Assembly: GCA_016801885.1 (NCBI GenBank)
Contig: CM028885.1
Span: 20,781,834-20,845,833 of the forward strand
DNA length: 64,000 nt
Source of the DNA: Toxotes chatareus
Taxonomy: Eukaryota > Chordata > Actinopteri > Toxotidae
Direction: 5' to 3'
In this document: in pieces, positions 11,901-25,329 of the stretch
Position numbering within the stretch: position 1 is the stretch's first letter
Layout of the letters: each line of letters begins with the position of its first letter
The notes under the pieces: generated by a model
Seen by the model: only the letters and a program-made list of their open reading frames with translations
What the model was told of the DNA's origin: nothing
The model's database searches: none
Position numbers and translations under genes: made by a program

Positions 11901-14900
11901 AAAATTTGACTTTTTTTGTCTAATTTTGATGCCTTTACTATACTATGACCATTTTTATGACATTTTGAGGGTTTAAAAAAATTTGACTTTTTTTTGGCCG
12001 ATTTTTGCCTTACTATACTATACTATGACCATTTTTATGACATTTGAGGGCTAAAAAAATTTTGACTTTTTTTTGGCCGATTTTGACGCCTTTACTATAC
12101 TATGACCATTTTTATGACATTTTGAGGCTAAAACTTTTTTTTTTGACTTTTTTTGTCCGATTTTGACGCATTTTTTTACTATACTATGACCATTTTTATG
12201 ACATTTTGAGGCTAAAAAAAATTACTTTTTTATGACCATTTTTTATGACATTTTGAGGTTAAAAAAATTTTTTTACTTTTTTTACCGATTTTGACTTTTA
12301 CTACTATACTATGACCATTTTATGACATTTTGAGGCCGTTTTAAAAATGACTTTTTTGGCCGATTTTGACGCCTTTACTATACTATGACCATTTTATGAC
12401 ATTTTGAGGCTAAAAAAAATTTGACTTTTTTGGCCGATTTTGACGCCTTTCTATACTATGACCATTTTTATGACATTTTGAGGCTAAAAAAAAAATTTGA
12501 CTTTTTTTTTTTTGTCTGATTTTGACGCCATTTTTACTATACTATGACCATTTTTATGACATTTTGAGGCCAAAAAAATTTGACTTTTTTTGTCTAATTT
12601 TGATGCCTTACTATACTATGACCATTTTATGACATTTTGAGGCTAAAAAAATTTTGACTTTTTTTCCAATTTTGACGCCTATACTATACTATGACCATTT
12701 TATGACATTTTGAGGCTAAAAAAATTTGACTTTTTTGGCCGATTTTGACGATTTTACTATACTATACTATGACCATTTTAGGACATTTTGAGGCCGAAAA
12801 AAAAAATGACTTTTTTTTGGCCGATTTTGACGCCTTACTATACTATGACCATTTTATGATATTTTGAGGAAAAAAAAAAAAAATGACTTTTTTGGCCGAT
12901 TTTGACGCCTTTACTATACTCTGACCATTTTATGACATTTTGAGGTTAGAGGTTAAAAATTTTTTTTGACTTTTTTTTTTGGCCGATTTTGACGCCATTT
13001 TACTATACTATGACCATTTTTATGACATTTTGAGGCAAAAAAATTTGACTTTTTTTTGGCCGATTTTGATGCCTTTACTATACTATGACCATTTTATGAC
13101 ATTTTGAGGCTAAAAATTTTTTGACTTTTTTTGGCCGATTTTGACGCCTTACTATACTATGACCATTTTTATGACATTTTGAGGGCCGTTTTTAAAAAAT
13201 GACTTTTTTGGCCGATTTTGACGCTTTACTATATGATATGACCATTTTTATGACATTTTGAGGCTAAAAAAAATGACTTTTTTTGGCCCATTTTTTGACG
13301 CCTTTACTATACTATGACCATTTTTATGACATTTTGATTTAAAAAAAAAAAAAAAATGACTTTTTTTTGGCCGATTTTGACGCCTTTACTATACTATGAC
13401 CATTTTTATGACATTTTGAGGCCAAAAAAAAAATGACTTTTTTTTGGCCGATTTTGACGCCTTACTATACTATGACCATTTTTATACTATACTATGACCA
13501 TTTTTTTATGACATTTTGAGGCCGTTTTTACTATAAAAAATGACTTTTTGGCTGATTTTGACGATTTTGACGCCTTACTATACTATGACCATTTTATGAC
13601 ATTTTGAGGCTAAAAAAATTTTGACTTTTTTTTGTCCAATTTTGACGCCTTTACTATACTATGACCATTTTTATGACATTTTGAGGCAAAAAAAAAATGA
13701 CTTTTTTTTGGCCGATTTTGACGCCTTTACTATACTATGACCATTTTTATGACATTTTGAGGCTAAAAAAAATTTGACTTTTTTTTGGCCGATTTTGACG
13801 CCTTTTACTATACTATGACCATTTTTATGACATTTTGAGGCCAAAAAAATTTGACTTTTATTGTCCAATTTTGACGATTTTACTATACTATGACCATTTT
13901 TATGACATTTTGAGGCTAAAAAAAAATTTGACTTTTTGGCCGATTTTGACGCCTTTACTATACTATGACCATTTTATGACATTTTGAGGCTAAAAAAATT
14001 TGACTTTTTTTTTTTGGCCGATTTTTTTTTTTGAGGCTAAAAAATTTGACGATTTTTTACTATACTATGACCATTTTTATGACATTTTGAGGCTAAAAAA
14101 AAATTTGACTTTTTTTGTCCGATTTTGACGCCTTACTATACTATGACCATTTTTATGACATTTTGAGGTTAAAAAAAAATGACTTTTTTGGCCGATTTTG
14201 ACGCCTTACTATACTATGACCATTTTTATGACATTTTGAGGCTAAAAAAAAATGTGACCTTTTTTGTCTAATTTTGACGCCTTACCATACTATGACCATT
14301 TTTATGACATTTTGAGGCCAAAAAAAAATTTGACTTTTATTGTCTAATTTTGATGCCTTACTATACTATGACCATTTTTATGACATTTTGAGGCTAAAAA
14401 TTTTTTTGACTTTTTTTGGCCGATTTTGACGCCTTAATATACTATGACCATTTTTAGGACATTTTGAGGCCGATTTAAAAAATGACTTTTTTTGGCCGAT
14501 TTTGACGCCTTACTATACTATGACCATTTTTATTACATTTTGAGGCAGTTTTAAAAAATGACTTTTTTTGGCTGATTTTGACGCCTTACTATACTCTGAC
14601 CATTTTTATGACATTTTGAGGTTAGAAAAAAAGGCTGTTTTTTGACTTTTTGGCCGATTTTGACGCTTTACTATACTATGACCATTTTTATGACATTTTG
14701 AGGCTTTTTTTTTTTGACTTTTTTTGGCCGATTTTGACGCCTTTACTATACTATGACCATTTTTATGACATTTTGAGGCAAAAAAAAATTTGACTTTTTT
14801 GGCCTTATTTTGACTATGACCATTTTTACTACACTATGACCATTTTTATGACATTTTGAGGCTAAAAACCATTTTTGACATTTTGAGGCCGTAAAAAATT

Positions 14901-17900
14901 TTGACTTTTTTTTTGATTTTGACGCTTTACTATACTATGACCATTTTTATGACATTTTGAGGCTAAAATTTTGATTTGACTTTTTTTTGGCCGATTTTGA
15001 CGCCTTTTTACTATACTATGACCATTTTATGACATTTTGAGGCCGTTTTTTTTTGACTTTTTTTGGCCGATTTTGACGCCTTTACTATACTATGACCATT
15101 TTTATGACATTTTGAGGCAAAAAAAAAAATGACTTTTTTTGGCCGATTTTGACGCCTTTACTATACTATGACCATTTTATGACCATTTTATGACATTTTT
15201 GAGGTTACTAAAAATGACCATTTTTTATGACATTTTGATGACAAAAAATTTGATTTTTTTTTTTTGATTTTGACCATTTTTTACATTTTACTATACTATG
15301 ACTTTTTTTATGACATTTTGAGGCTAAATTTTTTTTTGACTTTTTTTGGCCGATTTTGACTATGACCATTTTTTACATTTTACTATGACCATTTTATGAC
15401 ATTTTATGACATTTTGAGGTTAAAAAAAATGACTTTTTTTGGCCGATTTTGACGATTTACTTTACTACTATGACCATTTTATGACATTTTGAGGCTAAAA
15501 AAAAAAAAATGAATTTTTTTTTGGCCGATTTTGACGCCTTTACTATACTATGACCATTTTATGACATTTTGAGGTAAAAAAAATTTGACTTTTTTTTGGC
15601 CGATTTTGATGCCTTTACTATACTATGACCATTTTTATGACATTTTGAGACAAAAATTTTTTTGACTTTTTTTTGGCTGATTTTGATTTTACTATACTAT
15701 GATCATTTTATGACATTTTGAGGCTAAAAAAAGTTTTTTTGACTTTTTTTGGGCGATTTTGACGCCTTTACTATACTATGACCATTTTATGACATTTTGA
15801 GGCTAAAAAAAATTTGACTTTTTTTTGGCCGATTTTGACGCCTTTACTATACTATGACCATTTTATGACATTTTGAGGTTAAAAAAAAAAAATGACTTTT
15901 TTGGCCGATTTTGACGCCTTACTTACTATTATGACCATTTTTATGACATTTTGAGGTTAAAAAATTTTTTTTTTTTGGCCGATTTTGATTTTACTATACT
16001 ATGACCATTTTATGACATTTTGAGGTAAAAAAATTTTTTGACTTTTTTTGGCCCTTTGACGCCTTACTATACTATGACCATTTTTATGACATTTTGAGGC
16101 AAAAAAAAATTTGACTTTTTTTTTGAGGCCTTTACTATAAAATTTTATGACATTTTAAAAAAAATGACTTTTTGGCCGATTTTGACGCTTTACTTTTTTG
16201 GCCGATTTTATGACCATATTTTATGACCATTTTTGACATTTGAGGCTAAAATTTTTTTGACTTTTTTTGGCCGATTTTGACGCCTTTACTATACTATGAC
16301 CATTTTATGACATTTTGAGGTTAAAAAAAATTTGACTTTTTTTGGCCGATTTTGACGCTTTTTACTATACTATGACCATTTTATGACATTTTGAGGCAAA
16401 AAAATTTTTTGACTTTTTTTGGCCGATTTTGACTTTACTATACTATGACCATTTTTATGACATTTTGAGGCTAAAAAAATTTGACTTTTTGGCCGATTTT
16501 GACGCTTTACTATACTATGACCATTTTTATTTTGACATTTTGAGGCTAAAAAATGACCTTTTTTGGCCGATTTTGACTTTACTATTTTTATGACCATTTT
16601 ATGACATTTTGAGCTAAAAAATTTTTGACTTTTTTTGGCCGATTTTGACGCCTTACTATACTATGACCATTTTTATGACATTTTGAGGCAAAAAAAAAAA
16701 ATTTGACTTTTTTTTGGCCGATTTTGACGCCTTACTATACTATGACCATTTTTATGACATTTTGAGGCAAAAAAAAAATTGACTTTTTTTTTTTTTGGCC
16801 GATTTTGACGCTTACTATACTATACTATGACCATTTTTATGACATTTTGAGGCTAAAAAAAAATTTGAATTTTTTTTTGGCCGATTTTGACGCCTTTACT
16901 ATACTATGACCATTTTATGACATTTTGAGGTTAAAAAAAAAATTGATTTTTTACTATTTTTTGGCCGATTTTGATTTTTTTACTATACTATGACCATTTT
17001 ATGACATTTTGAGGTTAAAAAAAAAAATGACTTTTTTGGCCGATTTTGACGCCTTTACTATACTATGACCATTTTATGACATTTTGAGGCCGTAAAATTT
17101 TTTGACTTTTTTTGGCCGATTTTGACGCTTTACTATACTATGACCATTTTATGACATTTTGAGGCTAAAAAAATTTTGACTTTTTGGCCGATTTTGACGC
17201 CTTACTATAAATTTTTATGACATTTTTTTTTTTTTGACTTTTTTGGCCGATTTTGACTATGACTATGACCATTTTATATTTTTACATTTTGAGACATTTT
17301 GAAAATTTTTTTTTGACTTTTTTTTGGCTGATTTTGACGCCTTTACTATACTATGACCATTTTTATGACATTTTTGACTTTTTTGGCCGATTTTGACGCC
17401 TTACTATACTATGAAAATGACATTTTGAGGTTTTTTGGCCGATTTTGACCTTACTATACTATGACTATTTTATGACATTTTGAGGCAAAAAAAATTTGAC
17501 TTTTTTGACCGATTTTGACGCTTTTACTATACTATGACCATTTTTATTTTGAGGCTAAAAAAAATTTGACTTTTTTTGGCCGATTTTGACGCCTTTACTA
17601 TACTATGACCATTTTTATGACATTTTGAGGCTAAAAAAATTTGACTTTTTTTGGCCGATTTTTTGATTTACTATACTATGACCATTTTTATGACATTTTG
17701 AGTTAAAAAAAAAAATTTGACTTTTTTTTGGCCGATTTTGACGCCTTTACTATACTATGACCATTTTTATGACATTTTGAGGCTAAAAAAAATTTGACTT
17801 TTTTTGGCCGATTTTGACGCCTTTACTATACTATACTATGACCATTTTTTTATGACATTTTTTGACATTTTAAAAATTTTTTTGACTTTTTTTGGCCGAT

Positions 17901-20900
17901 TTTGACGCCTTACTATACTATGACCATTTTTATGACATTTTGAGGCCGTTTTTTTTTTTTTGACTTTTTTTTGGCCGATTTTGACGCCTTTACTATACTA
18001 TGACCATTTTTATGACATTTTGAGGCTAAAAAAAAAAAATGACTTTTTTTGGCCGATTTTTTTGACGCATTTACTATACTATGACCATTTTATGACATTT
18101 TGAGGTTAAAAAAAAAAAAAATTTGACTTTTTTGTGAATTTTGACGCTTTACTATACTATGACCATATTTTATGACATTTTGAGGCAAAAAAAATTTTTT
18201 TGACTTTTTTGGCCGATTTTGACGCCTTACTATACTATGACCATTTTATGACATTTTGAGGCTTTTTGACTTTTTTTTGATTTTTTTTTTTGGCCGATTT
18301 TGACGACATTACTATACTATGACCATTTTTATGACATTTTGAGGTATAAAAAAAAATTTGACTTTTTTAAAAAAATTTGACTTTTTTGCCGATTTACTAT
18401 ACTACTATGACCATTTTATGACATTTTGAGGCAAAAAAAAAAATTTGACTTTTTTTGGCCGATTTTGACGCCTTACTATACTATGACCATTTTTATGACA
18501 TTTTGAGGCTAAAAAAAAAAAATTTTTTGACGATTTTTTTTGGCCGATTTTGACGCCTATACTATACTATGACCATTTTATGACATTTTGAGGCATAAAA
18601 AAAAAAAATGACTTTTTTTTGGCCGATTTTGACCTTTACTATACTATGACCATTTTTATGACATTTTGAGGCAAAAAAAAATTTGACTTTTTTTTTTGGC
18701 CGATTTTGACGCCTTTACTATACTATGACCATTTTATGACATTTTGAGGCCGTTAAAAAAAATTTGACTTTTTTGGCCGATTTTTGACGCCTTTTTACTA
18801 TACTATGACCATTTTTATGACATTTTGAGGCTAAAAAAAAATGACTTTTTTTGGCCGATTTTGACATTTTTACTATACTATGACCATTTTATGACATTTT
18901 GACATTTAAAAAAAATTTGACTTTTTTTGGCTGATTTTGACGCCTTTACTATACTATGACCATTTTTATGACATTTTGAGGCTAAAAATTTTGACTTTTT
19001 TTTGTCCGATTTTGACGCTTTACTATACTATACTATGACCATTTTTATGACATTTTGAGGCAAAAAAAAAAATGACTTTTTTTGGCCGATTTTGACGCCT
19101 TTACTATACTATGACCATTTTATGACATTTTGAGGCTAAAAAATTTGACATTTTTTTTTTGGCCGATTTTGACGCGATTTTACTATACTATACTATGACC
19201 ATTTTATGACATTTTGAGGCAAAAAAAAAAATTTGACTTTTTTGTCCGATTTTGACGCCTTTACTATACTATGACCATTTTATGACATTTTGAGGGTTAA
19301 AAAAAATTTGACTTTTTTTTGGCCGATTTTGACGCTTTTTTACTATACTATGACTATGACCATTTTATGACATTTTGAGGCTAAAAAACTTTTTTTGACG
19401 ATTTTTTTTTGACCGATTTTGACGCTTTAAAAAATACTTATACGATTTATACTACTATACTATGACCATTTTATGACATTTTGAGGGTAAAAAAAATGAC
19501 TTTTTTTGGCCGATTTTGACGCTTTTACTATACTATGACCATTTTTATGACATTTTGAGGCTAAAAAAAAAAATGTGACTTTTTTTTGTCCGATTTTGAC
19601 GCCTTTACTATACTATGACCATTTTTATGACATTTTGAGGCAAAAAAAAATTTGACTTTTTTTGTCCGATTTTGATGCCTTACTATACTATGACCATTTT
19701 TATGACATTTTGAGGCTAAAAAATTTTTTTGACTTTTTTTGGCCGATTTTGACGCCTTTACTATACTATGACCATTTTATGACATTTTGAGGCTAAAAAA
19801 AAAATTTTGACTTTTTTGGCCGATTTTGACGCCTTACTATACTATGACCATTTTTATTACATTTTGAGGCAGTTTTAAAAAATGACTTTTTTTGGCTGAT
19901 TTTGACGCCTTACTATACTCTGACCATTTTTATGACATTTTGAGGTTAGAAAAAAAAAAGACTTTTTTTGGCCGATTTTGACGCCTTACTATACTATGAC
20001 CATTTTTATGACATTTTGAGGGCTAAAAAAACTTTTTTTGGCCGATTTTTGACTTTTTTTTGGCCGATTTTGACGCTTTACTTTTTATACTATGACCATT
20101 TTTATGACATTTTGAGGCTAAAAAAAAAATTTGACTTTTTTGGCCGATTTTGACGCCTTTACTATACTATGACCATTTTTATGACATTTTGAGGCTAAAA
20201 AATTTTGACATTTTTTTTTTGTCCAATTTTGACGCCTTTACTATACTATGACCATTTTTATGACATTTTGAGGCTAAAATTTTTTTGACTTTTTTGGCCG
20301 ATTTTGACGCTTTACTATACTATGACCATTTTATGACATTTTGAGGCGTTTTTTTTTTGACTTTTTTTGGCCGATTTTGACGCCTTTTTACTATACTATG
20401 ACCATTTTTATGACATTTTGAGGTTAAAAAAAAAGACTTTTTTTGAGGCCGTTTTATAATGAATTTGACTTTTTTGGGTTGACTTTTTTTGACGATTTTG
20501 ACGCCTTACTATACTATGACCATTTTTATGACATTTTGAGGCTAAATTTTTTTTTGACTTTTTTTTGGCCGATTTTGACGCCTTTTTTACTATACTATGA
20601 CCATTTTTAGGACAAAAAAAATTTTTTTGAGGCCGCCTTTTTAAAAATTTTGACATTTTTTTTGGCCGACTTTTTTTGACGATTTTGACGCCTTACTATA
20701 CTATGACCATTTTTATGACATTTTGAGGCTAAAAAAAAATGACTTTTTTGGCCGATTTTGACGCCTTTACTATACTATGACCATTTTTATGACATTTTGA
20801 GGCTAGAAAAAAAAAAAAAAATTTGACTTTTTTTTTGGCCGATTTTGATGCTTTTACTATACTATGACCATTTTTATGACATTTTGAGGACAAAAATTTT

Positions 20901-23900
20901 TTTTTTTTTTTTTGGCTGATTTTGACGCCTTTACTATACTATGACCATTTTTATGACATTTTGAGGCTAAAAAAAAAATGACTTTTTTTGGCCGATTTTG
21001 ACGCTTACTATACTTTACTATATATACATTATGACCATTTTTATGACATTTTGAGGCTAAAAAAAATTTGACATTTTTTTTTGGCCGATTTTGACGACTT
21101 TTTTTGGCCGATTTTACTTTACTATACTATGACCATTTTATGACATTTTGAGGCTAAAAAAAATTTGACTTTTTTTGGCCGATTTTGACGCCTTTACTTT
21201 ACTATACTATGACCATTTTATGACATTTTGAGACAAAAATTTTTTTTTTGACATTTTTTTTTTTGGCTGACTTTTTTTGACGATTTTGACGCCTTACTAT
21301 ACTATGACCATTTTTATGACATTTTGAGACAAAAAAAAAAAATGACTTTTTTTTGGCCGATTTTGACGCCTTTACTATACTATGACCATTTTATGACATT
21401 TTGAGGCTAAAAAAAAAATTTGACTTTTTGGCCGATTTTGACGCCTTACTTTACTATATACTATGACCATTTTTATGACATTTTGAGGCTAAAAAATTTG
21501 ACTTTTTTTGGCCGATTTTTTGACGCTTTACTATACTATGACCATTTTTATGACATTTTGAGGCTAAAAAAAATTTGACTTTTTTGGCCGATTTTGACGC
21601 TTTACTATACTATACTATGACCATTTTTATGACATTTTGAGGCTAAAAAAAATTTGACTTTTTTTGGCCGATTTTGACGCCTTTACTATACTATGACCAT
21701 TTTATGACATTTTGAGGTTAAAAAAAAATTTGACTTTTTGGCGATTTTGACGCTTTTTTACTATACTATGACCATTTTATGACATTTTGAGGTTAAAAAA
21801 AAAAATTTGACTTTTTTTGGCCGATTTTGACGCTTTACTATACTATGACCATTTTATGACATTTTGAGGTTAAAAAAAAATGACTTTTTTTGGCGATTTT
21901 GACGCCTTACTTTACTATACTATGACCATTTTTATGACATTTTGAGGCTAAAAAAATGACTTTTTTTGACCGATTTTTTACTATACTATGACCATTTTAT
22001 GACATTTTTAAAAAAAAATTTGACTTTTTTGCCGATTTTGACGCCTTTACTATACTATGACCATTTTTATGACATTTTGAGGTTAAAAAAATTGACTTTT
22101 TTTGGCCGATTTTGACGCCTTTACTATACTATGACCATTTTATGACATTTTGAGGTTAAAAAAATGATTTTTTTTGGCCGACCATTTTTGACATTTTACT
22201 TTACTATTTTATGACCATTTTTATGACCATTTTGACATTTTGAAAAAAAAAAATTGACTTTTTTTGGCGATTTTGACGCTTTACCTATACTATACTATGA
22301 CCATTTTTATGACATTTTGAGGCTTACTAAAAAAAAAATGACATTTTTTTTTGGCCGATTTTGACGCCTTTTACTATACTATGACCATTTTTATGACATT
22401 TTGAGGTTAAAAAAATGACTTTTTTGGCCGCCTTTGATTTACTATACATTTTATACATTTTATATATATGACCATTTTTATGACATTTTGAGGCAAAAAA
22501 AAAAAATGACTTTTTTTTGGCCGATTTTGACGCCTTTTTACTATACTATGACCATTTTTATGACATTTTGAGGCTAAAAAAAATGACTTTTTTTGGCCGA
22601 TTTTGACGCTTTTACTATACTATGACCATTTTTATGACATTTTGAGGCAAAAAAAATTTTTTGACTTTTTTGGCCGATTTTGACGCCTTTACTATACTAT
22701 GACCATTTTATGACATTTTGAGGTTAAAAAAAAATGACTTTTTTGGCCGATTTTGACGCCTTACTATATACTATGACCATTTTTATGACATTTTGAGGCA
22801 AAAAAAATTTTTTGACTTTTTTTGGCCGATTTTGATGCCTTTACTATACTATACTATGACCATTTTTATGACATTTTGAGGCTAAAATTTTTTGACTTTT
22901 TTGGGCTGATTTTGACGCCTTTACTATACTATGACCATTTTTATGACATTTTGAGCTAAAAAAATTTTTTGATTTTTTTGGCCAATTTTTTACTATACTA
23001 TGACCATTTTATGACATTTTTGAGGCAAAAAAAATTTGACTTTTTGGGCTGATTTTGACGCCTTTTACTATACTATGACCATTTTTATGACACATTTTTT
23101 GAGGCTAAAAAAATTTGACATTTTTTTTTGGGCTGATTTTGACTTTTTTGGGCTGATTTTGACGCCTTACTATACTATGACCATTTTTATGACATTTTGA
23201 GGCAAAAAATTTTTTTGAATTTTTTTGGCCGATTTTGACGCCTTACTATACTATGACCATTTTTATGACATTTTGAGGCTAAAAAAAAATTTGACTTTTT
23301 TGGGCTGATTTTGACGCCTTACTATACTATGACCATTTTTATGACATTTTGAGGCCGTTCCAAAAAATGACTTTTTTTGGCCGATTTTGACTGCTTACTA
23401 TACTATGACCATTTTTATGACATTTTGAGGCCGTTTTGAAAAATGACTTTTTTTGGCCGATTTTGACGCCTTATTATACTATGACCATTTTTATGACAGC
23501 TTGAGGCTAAAAAAAATTTGACTTTTTTTGGCCGATTTTGACGCCTTATTATACTATGTCCATTTTTATGACATTTTGAGGCTAAAAAAAAATTGGAAAT
23601 TTTTTGGCCGATTTTGACGCCTTACTATACTATGACCACTTTTATGACATTTTGAGGCTAAAAAAAAATTTGACTTTTTTTGGCCGATTTTGACGCCTTA
23701 CTATACTATGACCATTTTTATGACATTTTGAGGCCGTTTTAAAAATGACTTTTTTTGGCCGATTTTGACGCCTTACTATACTATGACCATTTTTATGACA
23801 TTTTGAGGCCAAAAAAAAAGTGACTTTTTTTGGCCGATTTTGACGCCTTACTATACTATGACCATTTTTATGATATTTTGAAGCAAAAAAATCTTTTGCC

Positions 23901-24857
23901 TTTTTTTGGCCGATTTTGACGCCTTACTATACTATGACCATTTTTATGACATCTTGAGGCTAAAAAAAATTTGACTTTTTTTGGCCGATTTTGACGCCTT
24001 ACTATACTATGACCATTTTTATGACATTTTGAGGCTAAAAAAAAATTGGACTTTTTTTGGCCGATTTTGAGGCCTTACTATACTATGGCCATTTTTATGA
24101 CATTTTGAGGCTAAAAAAAATGTGACTTTTTTTGGCCGATTTTGACGCCTTACTATACTATGACATTTTGAGGCTAAAAAAAAATTTGACTTTTTTGGGC
24201 TGATTTTGACGCCTTACTATACTATGACCATTTTTATGACATTTTGAGGCTAAAAAAATTTTTGACTTTTTTGGGCTGATTTTGACGCCTTATTATACTA
24301 TGACCATTTTTATGACATTTTGAGGCCGTTCCAAAAAATGACTTTTTTTGGCCGATTTTGACTGCTTACTATACTATGACCATTTTTATCACATTTTGAG
24401 GCCGTTTTAAAAAATGACTTTTTTTGGCCGATTTTGACGCCTTACTATACTATGACCATTTTTATGACATTTTGAGGCCAAAAAAAAAGTGACTTTTTTT
24501 GGCCGATTTTGACGCCTTACTATACTATGACCATTTTTATGATATTTTGAGGCAAAAAAATCTTTTGACTTTTTTTGGCCGATTTTGACGCCTTACTATA
24601 CTATGACCATTTTTATGACATCTTGAGGCTAAAAAAAATTTGACTTTTTTTGGCCGATTTTGACGCCTTACTATACTATGGCCATTTTTATGACATTTTG
24701 AGGCTAAAAAAAAATTGGACTTTTTTTGGCCGATTTTGACGCCTTAATATACTATGGCCATTTTTATGACATTTTGAGGCTAAGAAAAATTGACTTTTTT
24801 TGGCCTATTTTGAAGCCTTACTATACTATGACCATTTTTATGATATTTTGAGGCCAT
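8946..24857. repeat. Large satellite array, ~75-bp monomer, head-to-tail
   Basis: About 15.9 kb consists of one monomer family. Representative pieces are GACTTTTTTTGGCCGATTTT, GACGCCTTACTATACTATGA, CCATTTTTATGACATTTTGA and a G(G)CTAAAAAAAATTT spacer. Near 9.18 kb the repeat distance is 75 bases, which would give roughly 210 copies if all were complete. One counted monomer is about one third G+C. Variants (AGGACATTTT, GGCCGTTTTAAAAAA, GTCTAATTTT, GGGCTGATTTT) recur in ordered groups. From about 11.5 to 23.1 kb monomers vary in homopolymer length much more than at either end. Apparent open frames inside are a by-product of the unit being a multiple of three. Confidence 0.97.
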
Positions 24858-25329
24858 ACTATTTTATTTACTATCAACAATATGTACAAAATGAATTACT
24901 AATGTATTTTTTATATTAATGTTTTTATTATATAAATATGCCTTAATTTACTCCACATAAAAAATAAATTACAAAAAACAATTATTTACAATTCATCATT
25001 TAACAATACTAAACTTTGTGCTTTTTTCTTTTCAACCAAGTTTAAACAAACAATTCTCAGGTGCCTGCACAGGTTGTGGAGCCGGCTCTACATGAAATTC
25101 TATTCTCTCAGACTCTACATGCTGCCTTTGTATTATCAATATAATTCAAATGGTTCCAGATTTTGCTCCTTTTCCTGGTGTCACTCAGTTTCTTAACTAT
25201 ACCTTTCTAATGCGTCGATGTTGTCTTTTCTTGTAGCCCCTGGCTCTCTAGCTCTCTGCCCCTCCTGCTCCCCTGTTCATGTGCTACTGCTGCTGCAATT
25301 GTAACTACCGCCCCTCAGCGCCAACACAG
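24858..25329. other. Non-repetitive spacer right of the satellite
   Basis: The first ~170 bases are very AT-rich; the remainder is of mixed composition with a pyrimidine-rich stretch near 25240-25310. I recognise no gene, element or structure in it. Confidence 0.6.

Noticed and set aside
13671..20656. Open frames inside the satellite encoding repeated KNGHSIVK-like peptides
   Set aside because: They arise because a 75-base unit equals 25 codons and one minus-strand frame lacks stops. They break at every run-length change and have no start, splice or domain support.
8946..24857. CRISPR-like or VNTR coding array
   Set aside because: The repeat has no unique spacers, the host is a vertebrate, and monomers abut directly. 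It is satellite DNA.
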